From Syntrophomonadaceae bacterium (lineage in GTDB: Bacteria > Bacillota > Dethiobacteria > DTU022): a stretch of 8,353 nt of DNA. Below the pieces are notes generated by a model that had not been told where the DNA came from, searched no databases, and saw only the letters and a list, made by a program, of their open reading frames with translations. A program made the translations under genes and the position numbers. The stretch is taken from the NCBI GenBank assembly GCA_003552365.1, contig PUKR01000143.1, forward strand, positions 1-8,353, in the 5' to 3' direction. Shown here piece by piece: positions 7,320 through 8,353 of the stretch (positions within the stretch are counted from its first letter, which is position 1; each line of letters begins with the position of its first letter).

Positions 7320-7800
7320 TCCCTTCCGGGGCGAGTACTCCTTCCAGCCTGAGCAATTCTTTTTTCCAGTCGCCCGGGCCGCTGAAACCTCCCAGGCTGC
7401 CATCAGTTTTAATCACCCGGTGGCAGGGCACTAAAATCGGGTGGCGGTTTATCCGCAAGGCCTGTCCCGAGGCGCGCCATGCTCGCGGGAAACCTGCTTT
7501 TTCCGCCACATCCCGGTAATTGCTTACCCGGCCGTACGGAATTTGGCTAACCTGTTCAAGCAAAGCCGAGGTAAAAGAAGGATAGCCGCTCCTGTCAAGC
7601 GGATATTTGCTCCAGTCAACTTGTTCTCCAGACAGGTAGCAGTTCAAATCTTCCGAAAACCGGGGGCAAGAAAGCTCCCTCCGTGGATAATCTTTTTCAG
7701 GCTCAACCCCCGGAAAAAGAATCCTAAAAATTCCGGTTTCACTAAAGACAATGGTGAAATAGCCTTTTGAGGTATCGATATAATCAAAAAACAAGTCCAT
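7309..7800 (-). CDS. ogt: Methylated-DNA--protein-cysteine S-methyltransferase (O6-alkylguanine-DNA alkyltransferase)
   Basis: This suicide repair protein transfers an alkyl group from O6-alkylguanine in DNA to its own cysteine. It has 163 residues, a normal size for the Ogt/MGMT form without an Ada regulatory domain. The active-site motif PCHRV lies at residues 125-129 with C126 the acceptor. IPYGRVSNYRDVAEKAG at 87-103 is the helix-turn-helix entry; Y95 and R109 sit at the same distances from the active cysteine as Tyr114 and the arginine finger Arg128 of human MGMT, and N118 matches the hinge asparagine. The tail GSLGGFSGPGDWKKELLRLEG at 134-154 is typical. The N-terminal part (1-75) is weakly conserved, as expected. 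The ATG at 7800 follows an AAGGGTGG ribosome site. It ends inside the aroC start region, which suggests co-transcription with aroC, and a structured RNA element lies directly upstream. Confidence 0.93.
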   Translation of the reverse strand: MDLFFDYIDTSKGYFTIVFSETGIFRILFPGVEPEKDYPRRELSCPRFSEDLNCYLSGEQVDWSKYPLDRSGYPSFTSALLEQVSQIPYGRVSNYRDVAEKAGFPRAWRASGQALRINRHPILVPCHRVIKTDGSLGGFSGPGDWKKELLRLEGVLAPEGNGG

Positions 7801-7860
7801 ACCAGTACACCACCCTTCTTCTAACCTGGTTCAATCCTCTTAATATAAAATACTGTCTGC

Positions 7861-8080
7861 TCGGCCGTTCTGCCTTTGACCTGAGGCCATTGCAGGCAAA
7901 GCGGTTGCAATGGCCTTTGAGACAGAGGTTGCAGCCGGTCGGCCTGCATGGAAGCAGGCCGCCTGAGGCCTAAAGCCTTAGATGGCGTATGCTAAAGCGT
8001 AACCTGAGCGAAAGCCTGCAGCTGAGTCGCTGCCGTTTCCCTCAGGTGAGCCGTCACCAGTTCAAAAGCAGCACGGCTGA
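7861..8080 (-). ncRNA. Candidate large structured RNA, family unassigned (raiA-motif-like is a hypothesis)
   Basis: This stretch has no credible gene and is packed with nested inverted repeats that can form together. Helices (window positions): closing helix 7861-7873 with 8068-8080 (12 of 13 paired), continued by 7875-7879 with 8062-8066; hairpin 8045-8049/8054-8058 (GGTGA/TCACC, 4-base loop); hairpin 8023-8026/8041-8044, whose minus-strand loop is purine-rich GGAAACGGCAGCGA; long-range 7928-7934/8016-8022; hairpin 7975-7981/7992-7998 (6 of 7); hairpin 7940-7947/7954-7961 (8 perfect pairs, 6-base loop); hairpin 7885-7894/7906-7915 (10 perfect pairs). This is a multi-branched fold, not a simple terminator. 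Minus is the more likely strand because both flanking genes run that way; a TATAAT at 8094-8099 lies a suitable distance before the 5' end but has no -35 box. Size and Gram-positive context would suit the raiA motif, which I cannot confirm without a covariance search. A MITE-like repeat is the alternative. No strong T-tract follows either end. Confidence 0.6.
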
Positions 8081-8094
8081 ATAGTTATAAAAAA

Positions 8095-8353
8095 TTATAG
8101 GGGCTGATAATACCTTTTTCGCCTCTTAAATGTGGCCAGCTGATCATAGCCCGCCGCCTTTAAACAGGCAATCGCTTCCGGGAAATAACGGCCAACCTGG
8201 TCCGGGGCATGGGCATCAGAACCCATTGTCACCGGAACCCCTTTAGCGCGGCAAATTTCTACGAACCTCTGGTCCGGATAAAATTCTCCCACCGGGGCAT
8301 CGCGGCCGGCAGTATTCAGTTCAAAGCATACCCCGTTTTCTTTAAGTATAGAG
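8095..8353 (-). CDS. hisK: Histidinol-phosphatase, PHP family (N-terminal part missing)
   Basis: Only the last 85 codons are in the window; the gene enters from the right edge, and a full member is about 260-280 residues. PHP-type histidinol phosphatases remove phosphate from L-histidinol phosphate, the penultimate step of histidine synthesis, using a metal cluster held by His and Asp residues. Visible motifs are ENGVCFELNTAGRDAPVGEFYP, carrying the ELNTAG glutamate/asparagine region, and VPVTMGSDAHAPDQVG, in which the SDAH supplies the late PHP metal ligands. The remaining helix (EAIACLKAAGYDQLATF) and the end FKRRKRYYQPL are typical of the HisK/HisJ C-terminus. Other PHP phosphoesterases share the SDAH motif, but NTAG followed by PVGE-YP favours the histidinol phosphatase. 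Its stop overlaps a TATAAT sequence, and 294 bases separate it from ogt. No other his gene is visible. Confidence 0.8.
   Translation of the reverse strand, partial: SILKENGVCFELNTAGRDAPVGEFYPDQRFVEICRAKGVPVTMGSDAHAPDQVGRYFPEAIACLKAAGYDQLATFKRRKRYYQPL

Noticed and set aside
7320..7403. Longer aroC reading frame starting at 7403
   Set aside because: The extra residues overlap the end of ogt in another frame and match nothing in chorismate synthases, which begin near MRYL-type sequence.
7767..7973. 68-codon plus-strand frame across the ogt start and the structured element
   Set aside because: It spans the ogt start and then the inverted-repeat region, and the peptide has no protein-like features; the RNA-like pairing explains the sequence better.
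7801..8094. T-box, TPP, SAM, glycine, c-di-GMP riboswitch or RNase P/tmRNA identity for the interval
   Set aside because: I looked for their fixed sequence motifs (such as the T-box sequence GGGTGGNACCGCG and the RNase P core) on both strands and did not see them.
8094..8099. TATAAT at the hisK stop as a strong promoter for the RNA element
   Set aside because: Position is suitable but there is no -35 hexamer, and the AT-rich match includes the hisK stop codon; kept only as a weak hint in the RNA entry.

Overview
The window looks like a chromosomal stretch from a low- to mid-GC Gram-positive (Bacillota, clostridial-type) anaerobe or relative. This rests on three things: separate SecD and SecF next to a small LapA-domain protein and a long RecJ with a C-terminal extension (the order known around Bacillus/Clostridia recJ), a compact PHP-type histidinol phosphatase, and frequent GTG/TTG starts. 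No read-out here fixes the genus. Every convincing gene is on the minus strand, so the direction of transcription is from right to left.

Right to left: the C-terminal end of a hisK-type histidinol phosphatase (enters from the right edge, stops at 8095); a 294-base non-coding interval (7801-8094) almost filled by a multi-branched inverted-repeat structure that reads as a structured RNA (7861-8080); ogt, a one-domain O6-alkylguanine-DNA alkyltransferase (7309-7800); aroC, chorismate synthase, overlapping the end of ogt; a 72-base interval with a start-less open frame whose TGA overlaps the aroB ATG; aroB, 3-dehydroquinate synthase; a 118-base gap with a weak terminator-like hairpin; then secD, secF (4-base overlap), lapA-like (yrvD-like), and recJ, which overlaps lapA by 17 bases and runs off the left edge without its C-terminal end.

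Functionally there are two blocks. The aromatic block (aroB, aroC) covers the second and last steps of the common shikimate pathway. The second block is a secretion/repair cluster: SecDF drives late steps of Sec export with the proton-motive force, LapA is a two-TM membrane protein with a coiled coil and acidic tail, and RecJ is a 5'-3' single-strand exonuclease. Tight spacing and overlaps (ogt/aroC, secD/secF, lapA/recJ) imply co-transcription within blocks. I found no tRNA, rRNA, CRISPR, insertion sequence or phage gene.

The part least explained by known genes is the structured element at 7861-8080. At least seven helices can form at the same time, including a 12-of-13-pair closing helix joining bases about 200 nt apart. 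It may belong to a known large RNA family (the raiA motif is the one I would test first) or be undescribed; a MITE-like repeat is the main alternative.
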